From the NCBI GenBank assembly GCA_015060105.1, contig SUZD01000005.1, forward strand, positions 62,001-126,000: a DNA stretch of 64,000 nt. The letters run 5' to 3'. Shown here piece after piece: positions 14,079-22,506 of this stretch. A program made the position numbers and the translations under genes. Each line of letters begins with the position of its first letter. Position 1 is the first letter of the stretch. The notes under the pieces were generated by a model. That model was not told the DNA's origin, ran no database searches, and saw nothing but the letters and a program-made list of their open reading frames with translations. Source of the DNA: Rikenellaceae bacterium (GTDB lineage: Bacteria; Bacteroidota; Bacteroidia; Bacteroidales; Rikenellaceae).

Positions 14079-16913
14079 ATGCCTAAATTATTCCTTGTCG
14101 ATGCCTATGCGTTGATATTTCGCAGTTACTATGCGTTTATCAACCGCCCGATGCGAAACTCTGCGGGGCTGAATACCTCGCCAATCTTCGGCTTTACGAA
14201 GTTTATCCGCGATGTCATTGTCCGCGAGAAACCCGACTATCTGGGTGTGGCTTTTGACCCTCACGGTGGCAACTTCCGACACCAACTATACCCCGAATAT
14301 AAGGCCAATCGTAGTGCCACGCCCGAGGATATTGTGGCTGCCGTTCCCTATATCAAACAGATACTCGATGCGATGTGTATCCCGGTGTTGGAGGTGGCGG
14401 GCTACGAGGCCGACGATGTTATTGGTACGCTGTCGTGTCGTGCATCGGAAGCGGGCTTCGATGTGTTTATGGTGACGCCAGACAAGGACTATGGACAACT
14501 CGTGAAAGACCGCGTTGTGATGTATAAGCCGGCAAAGGGCGACGATGGTGTCGAGATTGTCGATAGGGCGGCAATACGCGAACACTATGGCTTTGATGAC
14601 CCTCGACTTGTGGCTGATATTCTGGCTCTGTGGGGCGATGCCTCGGATAATGTTCCGGGCGTGCAGGGCGTGGGCGAGAAAGGAGCCATAAAACTTGTTA
14701 ATACTTATGGCGATGTCGAGCAGATTTTGGCGAATATCGATAAACTTACACCCCGACAAAAGACGGCTTTTGAGCAAGGGCGCGAACAACTGCGCTTGTC
14801 GAAACGATTGGTAACTATCGATACCAATGTTCCCATCGAATTTCTGCCCGAGGAGTTGCGTATGTGTGCGCCCGACTCGGAGCGTTTGAGAGCACTGTTT
14901 ACCGAGTTGAACTTCTCGCGCTTTCAGCACGAGATGGAGGGCCGTACTCCGACACCCTTCCGTGCTTCGGATTGTGCCGAGTGCTCGAAGGCCAAGAGTG
15001 CACCCCAACCCGCTGCGCCGAGCTTGCAAGGCAGCCTGTTTGCCGATGAAGTGCCGAGTGCCACAGCGGGCGAGATGCAGGGCGACCTGTTTGCTGCTCC
15101 CGAGATGCGCTGCGCGGCAACGGTTGAACATACCTATACGGTAATTGATGATACCGCCTCGCTCGAAGCGTTGGTCGAAAAGCTCGCCACACAACCCCGA
15201 TTTGCGTTCGATACCGAGACTTCGGGCTTTGATTGGTGGAGCGACCGCATTGTGGGTGTGTCGATAGCAATCGAGCCCCATAAGGCGTACTATATCCCCC
15301 TTTCGCCCGACAATACCACCGAGCGATTGAACGCTCTCCGCCCCGTGTTCGAGAACGAGGCGATTGTCAAGATTGGACAAAATATCAAATTCGATATGTT
15401 GTGGTTGCGCCGATATGGCGTCAGCGTTGCAGGTTTCAAACTCGACACAATGATTTTGCACTACCTGCTCGACGCCGAGAGCCGCCACTCGATGAACTAT
15501 ATGGCTCGTACGCTGCTCGACTACGACCCTATCGAGATTTCAACCCTTATAGGCACGGGTGCCCGACAACTCACTATGGATAGAGTGGCTGTGCCCGTTA
15601 TTGCCGAATATGCAGCCGAGGACGCCGACATCACACTGCAACTGTGCGATGTGCTGTGGCCTCGCGTTCAGACCGAGGGCTTCGAGAAACTCTATCGCAC
15701 CATCGAGGAGCCGATGATTGATGTGTTGGCAGATATGGAGTGGGAGGGTGTCCGTATCGACACCGAGGCTCTGGGTCGCTATGCTGTGACGCTGGGCGAA
15801 CAACTTGCGGGAATAGAGGCGCAAATTCGTGAAATGGCGGATTGCCCCGAACTCAATATCAATTCGTCGCGCCAACTTGGCGAGGTGCTGTTCGAGCGTT
15901 TGAAGGTCGATTCCAAACCCCGCAAGACCAAAACCAAACAGTATGCAACCGACGAGGAGTACCTCCAAATGTTGTCGTCGCGCCACCCGATAATTCCTCT
16001 GATTTTGGAGTATCGCGGTATCAAAAAACTTCTTTCGACCTATGTTGAGGCCCTGCCGTTGCTTGTAAATGCCAAAACAGGTCGCATACATACCTCTTAC
16101 AATCAAGCGGTTACCGCAACGGGACGATTGTCCTCGACCAACCCCAACCTGCAAAACATTCCCATTCGTGACGAGATGGGCAAACCCATTCGTGCGGCTT
16201 TTGTGGCTGCCGATGCCGAGCATATCTTGTTGTCGGCGGATTATAGCCAGGTGGAGTTGCGACTGATGGCGCATTTGAGCGGCGACGAGGCTCTGTTGGA
16301 GGCTTTCCGCAGAGGCGAAGACATCCACGCCGCCACCGCAGCCCGCATCTTCGGCAAAGAGATTGCCGATGTGACAAGCGATGAGCGCCGTCGTGCCAAG
16401 ACTGCCAACTTTGGTATCATTTATGGTATCTCGGCATTTGGTCTGGCACAACGCTTGGGTATCTCGCGTAGCGAGGCCAAAGAGTTGATTGACGGCTATT
16501 TCCGCTCGTATCCCGCAGTTCACGACTATATGGAGAGGGTTGTTGCCGAGGCTCGTGAGTCGGGCGCAGTGACCACTCTGTTTGGTCGCCGAAGAGTGCT
16601 TGCCGACATCAATTCGCGCAATGCCGTTGCACGAGGTTTGGCGGAACGAAACGCCATAAATACCCCTTTGCAAGGTAGCGCAGCCGACATTATGAAGTTG
16701 GCGATGATTGAGGTGCGCCGACGTTTTCGTGCCGAGGGCGTGCAGTCGCGTATGATACTCCAAGTGCACGACGAGATTGTGGTCGATTGTCTGCGTAGCG
16801 AGGTCGAGAAGGTACGCCGCATCGTAACCGAGAGTATGGAGGGTGCCGCACAACTGCGTATTGTGTTGGAGGCCGAGGCGGGCGTAGGCGAAAATTGGCT
16901 CGCAGCACATTAA
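14079..16913 (+). CDS. polA: DNA polymerase I
   Basis: Repair and Okazaki-fragment polymerase, 944 aa. Residues 1-290 form the 5'-3' nuclease (LFLVDAYALIFRSYYAF; YEADDVIGTL; TPDKDYGQLV). A 70-residue linker (about 295-360) contains two QGxLF motifs at 317-321 and 334-338 that resemble sliding-clamp-binding sites. The 3'-5' exonuclease domain (about 365-545) keeps its catalytic acids (D378 and E380 in FDTETSGF; the Y-x3-D segment YAAEDAD), so proofreading is likely active. Polymerase motif A is DYSQVELR (D721), motif B RRAKTANFGIIYG, motif C VHDEIVVD (D898). It starts 6 bp after queD and ends 13 bp before dtd. Confidence 0.98.
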   Translation: MPKLFLVDAYALIFRSYYAFINRPMRNSAGLNTSPIFGFTKFIRDVIVREKPDYLGVAFDPHGGNFRHQLYPEYKANRSATPEDIVAAVPYIKQILDAMCIPVLEVAGYEADDVIGTLSCRASEAGFDVFMVTPDKDYGQLVKDRVVMYKPAKGDDGVEIVDRAAIREHYGFDDPRLVADILALWGDASDNVPGVQGVGEKGAIKLVNTYGDVEQILANIDKLTPRQKTAFEQGREQLRLSKRLVTIDTNVPIEFLPEELRMCAPDSERLRALFTELNFSRFQHEMEGRTPTPFRASDCAECSKAKSAPQPAAPSLQGSLFADEVPSATAGEMQGDLFAAPEMRCAATVEHTYTVIDDTASLEALVEKLATQPRFAFDTETSGFDWWSDRIVGVSIAIEPHKAYYIPLSPDNTTERLNALRPVFENEAIVKIGQNIKFDMLWLRRYGVSVAGFKLDTMILHYLLDAESRHSMNYMARTLLDYDPIEISTLIGTGARQLTMDRVAVPVIAEYAAEDADITLQLCDVLWPRVQTEGFEKLYRTIEEPMIDVLADMEWEGVRIDTEALGRYAVTLGEQLAGIEAQIREMADCPELNINSSRQLGEVLFERLKVDSKPRKTKTKQYATDEEYLQMLSSRHPIIPLILEYRGIKKLLSTYVEALPLLVNAKTGRIHTSYNQAVTATGRLSSTNPNLQNIPIRDEMGKPIRAAFVAADAEHILLSADYSQVELRLMAHLSGDEALLEAFRRGEDIHAATAARIFGKEIADVTSDERRRAKTANFGIIYGISAFGLAQRLGISRSEAKELIDGYFRSYPAVHDYMERVVAEARESGAVTTLFGRRRVLADINSRNAVARGLAERNAINTPLQGSAADIMKLAMIEVRRRFRAEGVQSRMILQVHDEIVVDCLRSEVEKVRRIVTESMEGAAQLRIVLEAEAGVGENWLAAH

Positions 16914-16926
16914 ACCGTTGAGAGTT

Positions 16927-17379
16927 ATGAGAGCATTGATTCAAAGAGTTAAACGCGCAAGTGTTACCATCAGTGGCGAGCAGTTTAGTGCCATTGGTGC
17001 CGGTATGTTGGTGTTGCTGGGAGTTGAGGTTGGCGACACCGAGGCCGATTTGGAGTGGTTGGCGGGCAAGGTTGCCCGTTTGCGCATCTTCGACGACGAG
17101 GAGGGTGTTATGAACCGCGACGTTGTGGAGACGGGTGGCGAGTTGTTGGTGGTAAGCCAATTTACACTGTGCGCCTCGACCCGCAAAGGAAACCGCCCGT
17201 CGTACATTGCCGCCGCCCGCGAAGACGAGGCTGTGCCGATGTACGAAAACTTCAAAAAACGGCTGGGCGAACTCACAAATAAGAGCGTTGCAAGTGGTGT
17301 TTTCGGAGCCGATATGGCGGTCGAACTTGTCAATGACGGACCCGTAACTATCTGGATAGATTCGCGTAACAGATACTAA
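16927..17379 (+). CDS. dtd: D-aminoacyl-tRNA deacylase
   Basis: Removes D-amino acids (and glycine from tRNA-Ala) mischarged on tRNA. I chose ATG 16927, giving the canonical start MRALIQRVKRASV and 150 aa, the family size; an upstream in-frame TTG at 16918 would add three residues and is less likely. Diagnostic motifs are SQFTLCASTRKGNRPSY (about 75-91) and the cross-subunit Gly-cisPro motif NDGPVTIW near 137. It follows polA by 13 bp and is probably co-transcribed. Confidence 0.96.
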   Translation: MRALIQRVKRASVTISGEQFSAIGAGMLVLLGVEVGDTEADLEWLAGKVARLRIFDDEEGVMNRDVVETGGELLVVSQFTLCASTRKGNRPSYIAAAREDEAVPMYENFKKRLGELTNKSVASGVFGADMAVELVNDGPVTIWIDSRNRY

Positions 17380-17437
17380 AAAAGCCACACTTGGAGCGAA
17401 AAAAGCCAAATGTGTGCTCGTTTTACGGAAAAAGTAG

Positions 17438-17445
17438 TATTTTTG
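17438..17445 (+). promoter_or_regulatory. Predicted mqnA promoter -7 box
   Basis: TATTTTTG matches TAnnTTTG, 45 bp upstream of the mqnA ATG. TTTTA at 17420-17425 is in the -33 region, but no exact TTG. Confidence 0.5.
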
Positions 17446-17490
17446 CAATCGGAATGAACGGAAGTATAACCAATTTATTACGCAGTATGG

Positions 17491-18264
17491 ATGACGGCAA
17501 CTCGTGTAAGAATAGCAGCGGTATCATATCTGAATACCATTCCGTTTATTTACGGTATAGAGCACGCAGGTAAACTGCATGCCGACCTTCTATTGTCGCC
17601 TCCTGCCGGCTGTGCCGAGGTTTTTGCTCGTGGCGAGGCCGACATCGCACTTATTCCCGTAGGCGCACTTCCCGCGCTCGCAGGGGACTCCAAAATCGTA
17701 ACTAACTACTGTCTGGGCGCACAAGGTGGCGTTCGTAGCGTTGTGCTTGCAAGTAACACTCCGCTCAAAGATATTCGCAACCTCTACCTCGATAGCCATT
17801 CGCGTACATCGGTGTTGCTGACCCGCTATCTGGCCGTCAAAAAGTGGGATATCGCACCCGATTGGAAAGAGCTCACCGACTATACTCTGCTGGATAATCC
17901 CGCCGAGGGTGACGCTTTTTTGTTGATTGGCGACAAGGTGTTCCCGCGTGAAGGACAATTCCGCTATTGGTATGACCTGTCGGACGAGTGGAAGGAGCTG
18001 ACCCGCCTGCCGTTTGTGTTTGCGGTGTGGGTGGCGCGCGAGGGCGTTGCTCCCGAGGTGCTCGACGCATTGGAGGAGTCGCTCACTTGGGGTTTGGAAC
18101 GCACTTGGGAGGCCATCGTGGAGTATGGCTACGACAATCTGCCCTACGCCTACGACTACCTCACCGTCAATATGGACTACCTGTTCGATGCGCAGAAACG
18201 AAAGGCGCTCGGTAAGTTCTGGAACGACGGACTCAAAACAACGCTTCGTATCAATCCCGGCTGA
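17491..18264 (+). CDS. mqnA: Chorismate dehydratase MqnA (futalosine menaquinone pathway)
   Basis: Periplasmic-binding-protein fold enzyme that dehydrates chorismate to 3-enolpyruvyl-benzoate, the first step of the futalosine route to menaquinone. 257 aa, normal. Characteristic segments: AAVSYLNTIPFIYG at 8-21, the E-A-D-I-A-L-I-P-V-G segment about 50, and YLDSHSRTSVLLTRYL about 110-125. MqnD is a related fold, but the SYLNTxPF start is typical of MqnA. The mqnB, C, D and E genes are not in the window. Classical menFDHCEBA genes are also not seen here. Confidence 0.9.
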   Translation: MTATRVRIAAVSYLNTIPFIYGIEHAGKLHADLLLSPPAGCAEVFARGEADIALIPVGALPALAGDSKIVTNYCLGAQGGVRSVVLASNTPLKDIRNLYLDSHSRTSVLLTRYLAVKKWDIAPDWKELTDYTLLDNPAEGDAFLLIGDKVFPREGQFRYWYDLSDEWKELTRLPFVFAVWVAREGVAPEVLDALEESLTWGLERTWEAIVEYGYDNLPYAYDYLTVNMDYLFDAQKRKALGKFWNDGLKTTLRINPG

Positions 18265-18359
18265 AGGTTGGCTTTTCGCTAAAAGAGCGAAGCCGCGCCC
18301 CACGCCCAAGCGGGCAGGGCGGAATGGAATGATAGTGAAACATTCAAAACCTTCTACCG

Positions 18360-19313
18360 ATGATTACAATCTATCTGAAACAACACAATAAAATCATACG
18401 TAACGCCGACATCGAACTCTTTGAGTCGCTCGGTTTCGACGATATTCTGTGGATTGACCTGCTGACACCCTCGATGAAGGAGCAGAAGGCAGTCGAGGAG
18501 TTTATGGACATCGACCTGTTGAGCAAGCAGGAGGCCGAGGAGATTGAGAGTACTTCGAAATACTCCGAGACCGAGAACGCCATTATCAGTAACTCCAACT
18601 TCTTCCTTCCGCAAGGCGATGGTTTTACCGTTGAGCCCGTGTCGTTCATCTTGTCCGAGGGTATTTTGGTTACGACCCGAACTTCGGAGTCGCGTACCTT
18701 TGCCGAGTGTACCAAACGCTTCCAGATGAACTTCAAGGCATATCCGACGGGCTACCACATTATGATTTCGATTTTGGAGGTGCGTATCGACTTCGATGCC
18801 GACTTGGTAGAGTCGGTCAGCCGTCAGATTACACGACTCAACAAAGAGGTCAGCACCGACGACCGAATCGACGAGGAGCTCATCCGTCGTATCAACCACT
18901 TGCAGGAGAATACGATGTTGATTCGTGAGAACGTCACTGACCGCCAACGTGTTTTGTCGGGTATCCTCCGAAGCGAACACTTCCCCAATGACGTCTATCC
19001 CCGTCTGCAACTGATGATGCGTGATGTGAACTCGCTTATCAGCCACGCCGACTTTGCTTTTGAGCGTCTGGACTACCTCCACGATACGGTGCTGGGCCTT
19101 ATCAATATCGAGCAGAACAAGATTGTCAAGATTTTCACCGTTGCATCGGTTCTGTTCCTGCCCGCAACACTTGTGGCGAGTATCTATGGTATGAACGTTG
19201 ATTTGCCCGGTCAGAACTTGGGCGGTATGTGGCCGTTTGTGGTGGCCTGTATCGTGATGTTTGTCGTGTCGGGCGTCATCTTGTGGTTTTTCAAAATCCG
19301 CAAGTGGTTGTAA
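18360..19313 (+). CDS. corA: CorA-type magnesium transporter
   Basis: Pentameric inner-membrane channel for Mg2+ (and often Co2+/Ni2+). 317 aa. The large N-terminal cytosolic domain has the long helices (about 130-240) that form the funnel; two transmembrane helices lie at the C-terminus (about 255-275 and 290-310). The signature loop YGMNVDLPG between them is the GMN selectivity filter. The C-terminus ends in basic FKIRKWL. It starts 95 bp after mqnA and ends 18 bp before the HAD gene, so a shared transcript with the latter is likely. Confidence 0.95.
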   Translation: MITIYLKQHNKIIRNADIELFESLGFDDILWIDLLTPSMKEQKAVEEFMDIDLLSKQEAEEIESTSKYSETENAIISNSNFFLPQGDGFTVEPVSFILSEGILVTTRTSESRTFAECTKRFQMNFKAYPTGYHIMISILEVRIDFDADLVESVSRQITRLNKEVSTDDRIDEELIRRINHLQENTMLIRENVTDRQRVLSGILRSEHFPNDVYPRLQLMMRDVNSLISHADFAFERLDYLHDTVLGLINIEQNKIVKIFTVASVLFLPATLVASIYGMNVDLPGQNLGGMWPFVVACIVMFVVSGVILWFFKIRKWL

Positions 19314-19331
19314 CTCATACCTATATTCTAT

Positions 19332-19958
19332 ATGCAGTACAAACACATTGTCTTTGATGTCGATGGCACGCTGATTGACACCGAGCGCGCAGCATTGGAG
19401 TCGTTGAGCGACACCATACGCGAGCTTACGGGCGAGTATCGTGAGCCCTCGACGCTTGGCTTTGCCTTTGGCCCCCCTGCACACGTCACAATCGAGCGTT
19501 TGGGTCTGCCGCTGGACAAGGGACTGATGATGTGGTACGAGAAATTTGGTGCTGCCTTTGCTACCGATGTCGAGGTGTATGAGGGCGTGCGCGACCTGTT
19601 GGAACGACTGACAGCCGAGGGGTGTTCGTTGGGCGTTGTGACCTCGAAGGTGCGCTTCGAATATGAGGAGAACTTTGGTCCCTTTGGTTTGTGCCACCTG
19701 CTGCCTGTGGCGGTGTGCTGTGACGAGTGCGAGGCTCCGAAACCTTCGCCTGCACCAATGCTTCGTTATATGGAATTGACGGGCGCCACCCCCGCCGAAA
19801 CGCTATTTGTCGGCGATACGGTGTTCGATGCCGAGTGTGCTCACGGAGCGGGTGTCGATTTTGCGTTGGCTGTGTGGGGCGCACAAGACAAGAGTGTCGA
19901 GGCAGAATATTACCCCGAAACACCTTCTCGCATTTTGGACATTGTGCTTGGCCGGTAG
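19332..19958 (+). CDS. HAD-superfamily hydrolase (Gph/phosphatase-like)
   Basis: A 208-aa haloacid-dehalogenase-type phosphatase. Motif I is FDVDGTLIDTE (nucleophile D9, acid/base D11), followed by a helical type-1 cap (about 15-85). Motif II is the T/S in GVVTSK (about 108), motif III the K in APKPSP (about 138), motif IV GDTVFDAECAHGAG (about 160-173). The architecture fits phosphoglycolate phosphatase/beta-phosphoglucomutase-like enzymes; the substrate cannot be told from sequence. It follows corA by 18 bp and converges with the methyltransferase-like gene, leaving only 9 bp between the stops. Confidence 0.88.
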   Translation: MQYKHIVFDVDGTLIDTERAALESLSDTIRELTGEYREPSTLGFAFGPPAHVTIERLGLPLDKGLMMWYEKFGAAFATDVEVYEGVRDLLERLTAEGCSLGVVTSKVRFEYEENFGPFGLCHLLPVAVCCDECEAPKPSPAPMLRYMELTGATPAETLFVGDTVFDAECAHGAGVDFALAVWGAQDKSVEAEYYPETPSRILDIVLGR

Positions 19959-19967
19959 CCGATAGAA

Positions 19968-20714
19968 CTATACCGTAGTCAAGAAATAGAGCGATTGACT
20001 ACATAGCATAACGTGCGACTTTTCTCCGTGAAATAGTCGCACGACCGGTTTTCGTCCGGCGGCTGTGAGTATTCGAATCATCTCTTCGAGAGTCTGTTGC
20101 TCGCCATAACGTTCCAAATCGTGAACGATGATACAATAATCCTCGCTTATGCCGTCGGGCAACATACCGAGAATCTGCGAGCGCGAATAGTGCTTCGAGC
20201 CAAACGGACCATCGACAAAAACGAAGTCATAGGGACCCTGCTCCATAATGCTGTCGAGCTGGGTGTATGCCAAAGTCTTTCGACCTTTGTACAGAACTTG
20301 CTCGGCAGGGTGTATGCTGACATTTACGGGGTAGGAGTCGCTTATCGAACGACGGAAAAACTCGGTCCAAACGGGGTCGCTCTCTACCGTTACGGCAAAC
20401 TTGTCGAAGTGTTTGGCGTATTGATGAATCAACTTTGAGGACTGTCCCAAACCAAATTCAAGTGTTTTTTCGGGGTGCATAATATTGAGCACCTTGAAAA
20501 TGCTCAAAAGGGCTCCATAGTCGGCAGCGCAACCTCCGGGAGTAAAACCCTTTTCGCGTAGCCATACGCTGTCGGTTATCGCGCTGTTGAAATGCAACGC
20601 CTTGTCGATTTCGTATAGAGTTCGACGACGAGTGCTCATTATCTGTCGGCTACGAAACCAATATTTTACTCGCGGGTGATATATCTTGGCCCAAATAGTT
20701 TTAAAAAGTCCCAT
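19968..20714 (-). CDS. Putative class I SAM-dependent methyltransferase-like protein
   Basis: A 248-aa soluble protein without signal peptide. A Rossmann-type motif I is seen at about 84-96 (TLEFGLGQSSKL), followed by an acidic residue at the end of strand 2 (VTVESDP) and a post-motif segment YDFVFVDGPFGS (about 160-172), the arrangement of class I methyltransferases. The N-terminal 45 residues are basic and aromatic (WAKIYHPRVKYWFRSRQ), which could bind membrane or nucleic acid. No substrate clue. It is a single gene with its own promoter, divergent from the yqhD-like gene and convergent with the HAD gene. Confidence 0.65.
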   Translation of the reverse strand: MGLFKTIWAKIYHPRVKYWFRSRQIMSTRRRTLYEIDKALHFNSAITDSVWLREKGFTPGGCAADYGALLSIFKVLNIMHPEKTLEFGLGQSSKLIHQYAKHFDKFAVTVESDPVWTEFFRRSISDSYPVNVSIHPAEQVLYKGRKTLAYTQLDSIMEQGPYDFVFVDGPFGSKHYSRSQILGMLPDGISEDYCIIVHDLERYGEQQTLEEMIRILTAAGRKPVVRLFHGEKSHVMLCSQSLYFLTTV

Positions 20715-20736
20715 AAAATCAGTAGTTTTGGCTATT

Positions 20737-20767
20737 CAAAGGTACGTCGTTGGTGTAAAAAATGCAA
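20737..20767 (-). promoter_or_regulatory. Predicted promoter (-7/-33) of the methyltransferase-like gene
   Basis: Minus strand: -7 TACCTTTG (20744-20737) and TTG (20767-20765) with a 20-nt spacer; 23 bp from the -7 box to the ATG at 20714. Confidence 0.65.
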
Positions 20768-20792
20768 TAGAAACACAAAATAATCGCATATT

Positions 20793-21935
20793 ATGAATAA
20801 TTTCAGTTTCCAAAATCCGACCCGTCTGGTCTTTGGTAAAGGTCAGATTGCTAAACTTGCAACACTGATTCCTGCCGAGGCAAAAATTATGGTAACCTAT
20901 GGTGGTGGCAGTGTTCGTCGCAATGGCGTTTATGACCAAGTGGTAGCCGCTCTCGAAGGCCGCAACTATGTTGAGTTTTGGGGTATCGAGCCCAACCCCC
21001 GTGTCGAGACATTGCGCCGCGCAGTTGAGCTGGGTAAGGCCGAAGGTGTTAATTTCCTGCTCGCAGTCGGTGGCGGCTCGGTTATCGACGGAACAAAACT
21101 GATTTCGGCAGCCATTGCTTCCGACGAAGATGCGTGGGCGTTGGTGCTCAAAGGTGCCGACCGAGGTGGTATCCCTCTGGCGGCAGTGCTGACCATTCCT
21201 GCCACAGGCTCCGAGATGAATAGCGGTGCAGTTATCTCGCGCGAGGAGACACACGAGAAATACGCCTTCTATGGTCGCTATCCCGAGTTTTCGATTTTGG
21301 ACCCCGAGGTGACCTATTCGTTGCCCGACTATCAAATCGCTTGCGGATTGTCCGACATCTTTGTTCACGTTATGGAGCAATACCTCACCACTCCCGACCA
21401 ATCGCGCGTTATGGATCGCTGGGCCGAGGGTTTGTTGCAAACCGTCATCGAGATTGCGCCTTTGATTCGCGCCAACAAAACCGACTATCGCACAATGGCC
21501 GACTTTATGTTCTCGGCAACAATGGCTCTTAACGGCTACATCGCACAGGGCGTGACAGAGGATTGGGCGACACATATGATTGGCCACGAATTGACAGCGC
21601 TTGCAGGTATTACTCACGGTGCATCGCTGGCGATTGTCCTGCCTGCGACAATGAGCGTGCTACGCGACCAGAAGGGCGATAAGATACTACAATATGGTGC
21701 TCGCGTGTGGGGTATCGACGGCGGCACAACCGAGGAGCGCATCGAGGCAACGATTGCTCGCACTCGCGAGTTCTTCAAATCGCTCGGACTTGCTGTTTCG
21801 CTCACCGAGGCGGGTATATCTCTCGACGTTATTGACACCATTGCCGAGCGTTTCACCGCATCGGGTGTTCATCACGGCGAGGCTGCGAATGTCGATGGCG
21901 AGATGGCTCGCAGGATTCTCGAAGCGTGTAAATAA
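20793..21935 (+). CDS. yqhD: Iron-containing alcohol/aldehyde dehydrogenase, YqhD-like
   Basis: A 380-aa group III alcohol dehydrogenase closely resembling E. coli YqhD, an NADPH-dependent broad-range aldehyde reductase. The nucleotide-binding loop is VTYGGGSVRRNG (about 34-45) with LLAVGGGSVIDGTK (about 89-102). The metal ligands align with YqhD as D188, H192, H261 and H275 (LSDIFVH; HMIGHE; THGASLA). The expected role is removal of reactive short-chain aldehydes. Its stop codon overlaps the start of the next gene (TAATG), indicating translational coupling. Confidence 0.92.
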   Translation: MNNFSFQNPTRLVFGKGQIAKLATLIPAEAKIMVTYGGGSVRRNGVYDQVVAALEGRNYVEFWGIEPNPRVETLRRAVELGKAEGVNFLLAVGGGSVIDGTKLISAAIASDEDAWALVLKGADRGGIPLAAVLTIPATGSEMNSGAVISREETHEKYAFYGRYPEFSILDPEVTYSLPDYQIACGLSDIFVHVMEQYLTTPDQSRVMDRWAEGLLQTVIEIAPLIRANKTDYRTMADFMFSATMALNGYIAQGVTEDWATHMIGHELTALAGITHGASLAIVLPATMSVLRDQKGDKILQYGARVWGIDGGTTEERIEATIARTREFFKSLGLAVSLTEAGISLDVIDTIAERFTASGVHHGEAANVDGEMARRILEACK

Positions 21936-22402
21936 TGGGCGAGTGGTTTGACGCGATAGTCGAGTTCTTTGTTGCTTGGGGTTATCCGGGAATGTTTCTG
22001 GCGGCTGCGGCTGCGGGAAGCATTATACCGATAGGCTCCGAGGTGGTACTCGTGTTGCTACTGCCCAAACTAAACCCGTTTTGGCTGATATTGTGTGCCT
22101 CGTTGGGCAATACACTTGGAGGTATGACCTGTTTTTGGCTCGGCTGGCTGGGCAAACGCGAGTGGATACACAAATATTTGGGAGTAAGTCAGGAGAAACT
22201 CGATAAGGCGACCCGTTTCTTGTCGGGGCGGGGTGCGGCGATGGCTTTTTTCTCGTTTATGCCCTACATTGGCGAGGCGATAGCCGTTGCGCTGGGACTT
22301 ATGCGTAGCAATCAATGGTTGTCGGCAGGCGCAATGTTTGTCGGCAAGGTTATCCGCTATGTTGTAATATATCTCGGCTGGCTCGGAGTCATCAACTTGT
22401 AA
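21935..22402 (+). CDS. Small VTT (DedA/YqaA-type) membrane protein
   Basis: A 155-aa polytopic inner-membrane protein of the SNARE-associated/VTT-domain family, in the short YqaA-like form. Hydrophobic segments lie at about 5-30, 30-65, 98-120 and 130-153. Typical elements are the E in PIGSEVVLVLLL, the G-N-T-L-G-G segment about 58, and F-M-P-Y-I-G-E-A near 110. DedA family proteins are implicated in lipid-carrier (undecaprenyl phosphate) or phospholipid flipping; for the YqaA branch the function is unproven. It starts on the last base of the yqhD stop codon. Confidence 0.85.
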   Translation: MGEWFDAIVEFFVAWGYPGMFLAAAAAGSIIPIGSEVVLVLLLPKLNPFWLILCASLGNTLGGMTCFWLGWLGKREWIHKYLGVSQEKLDKATRFLSGRGAAMAFFSFMPYIGEAIAVALGLMRSNQWLSAGAMFVGKVIRYVVIYLGWLGVINL

Positions 22403-22420
22403 TCGGAGTTGTCTAACAAG

Positions 22421-22458
22421 AAAAGGCGTGTCCACAACTGCTGGACACGCCTTTTTTT
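22421..22458. terminator. Bidirectional terminator
   Basis: AAAAGGCGTGTCCA (22421-22434) pairs with TGGACACGCCTTTT (22442-22455), and T-runs occur on both strands. It sits between the convergent VTT protein gene and LysM gene. The same stem core recurs in the terminator at 45373-45406. Confidence 0.92.
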
Positions 22459-22506
22459 ATTAAATCCTTATTACTCTTCGGAACCGTCCTACTCACCCTA
22501 ACCTCT

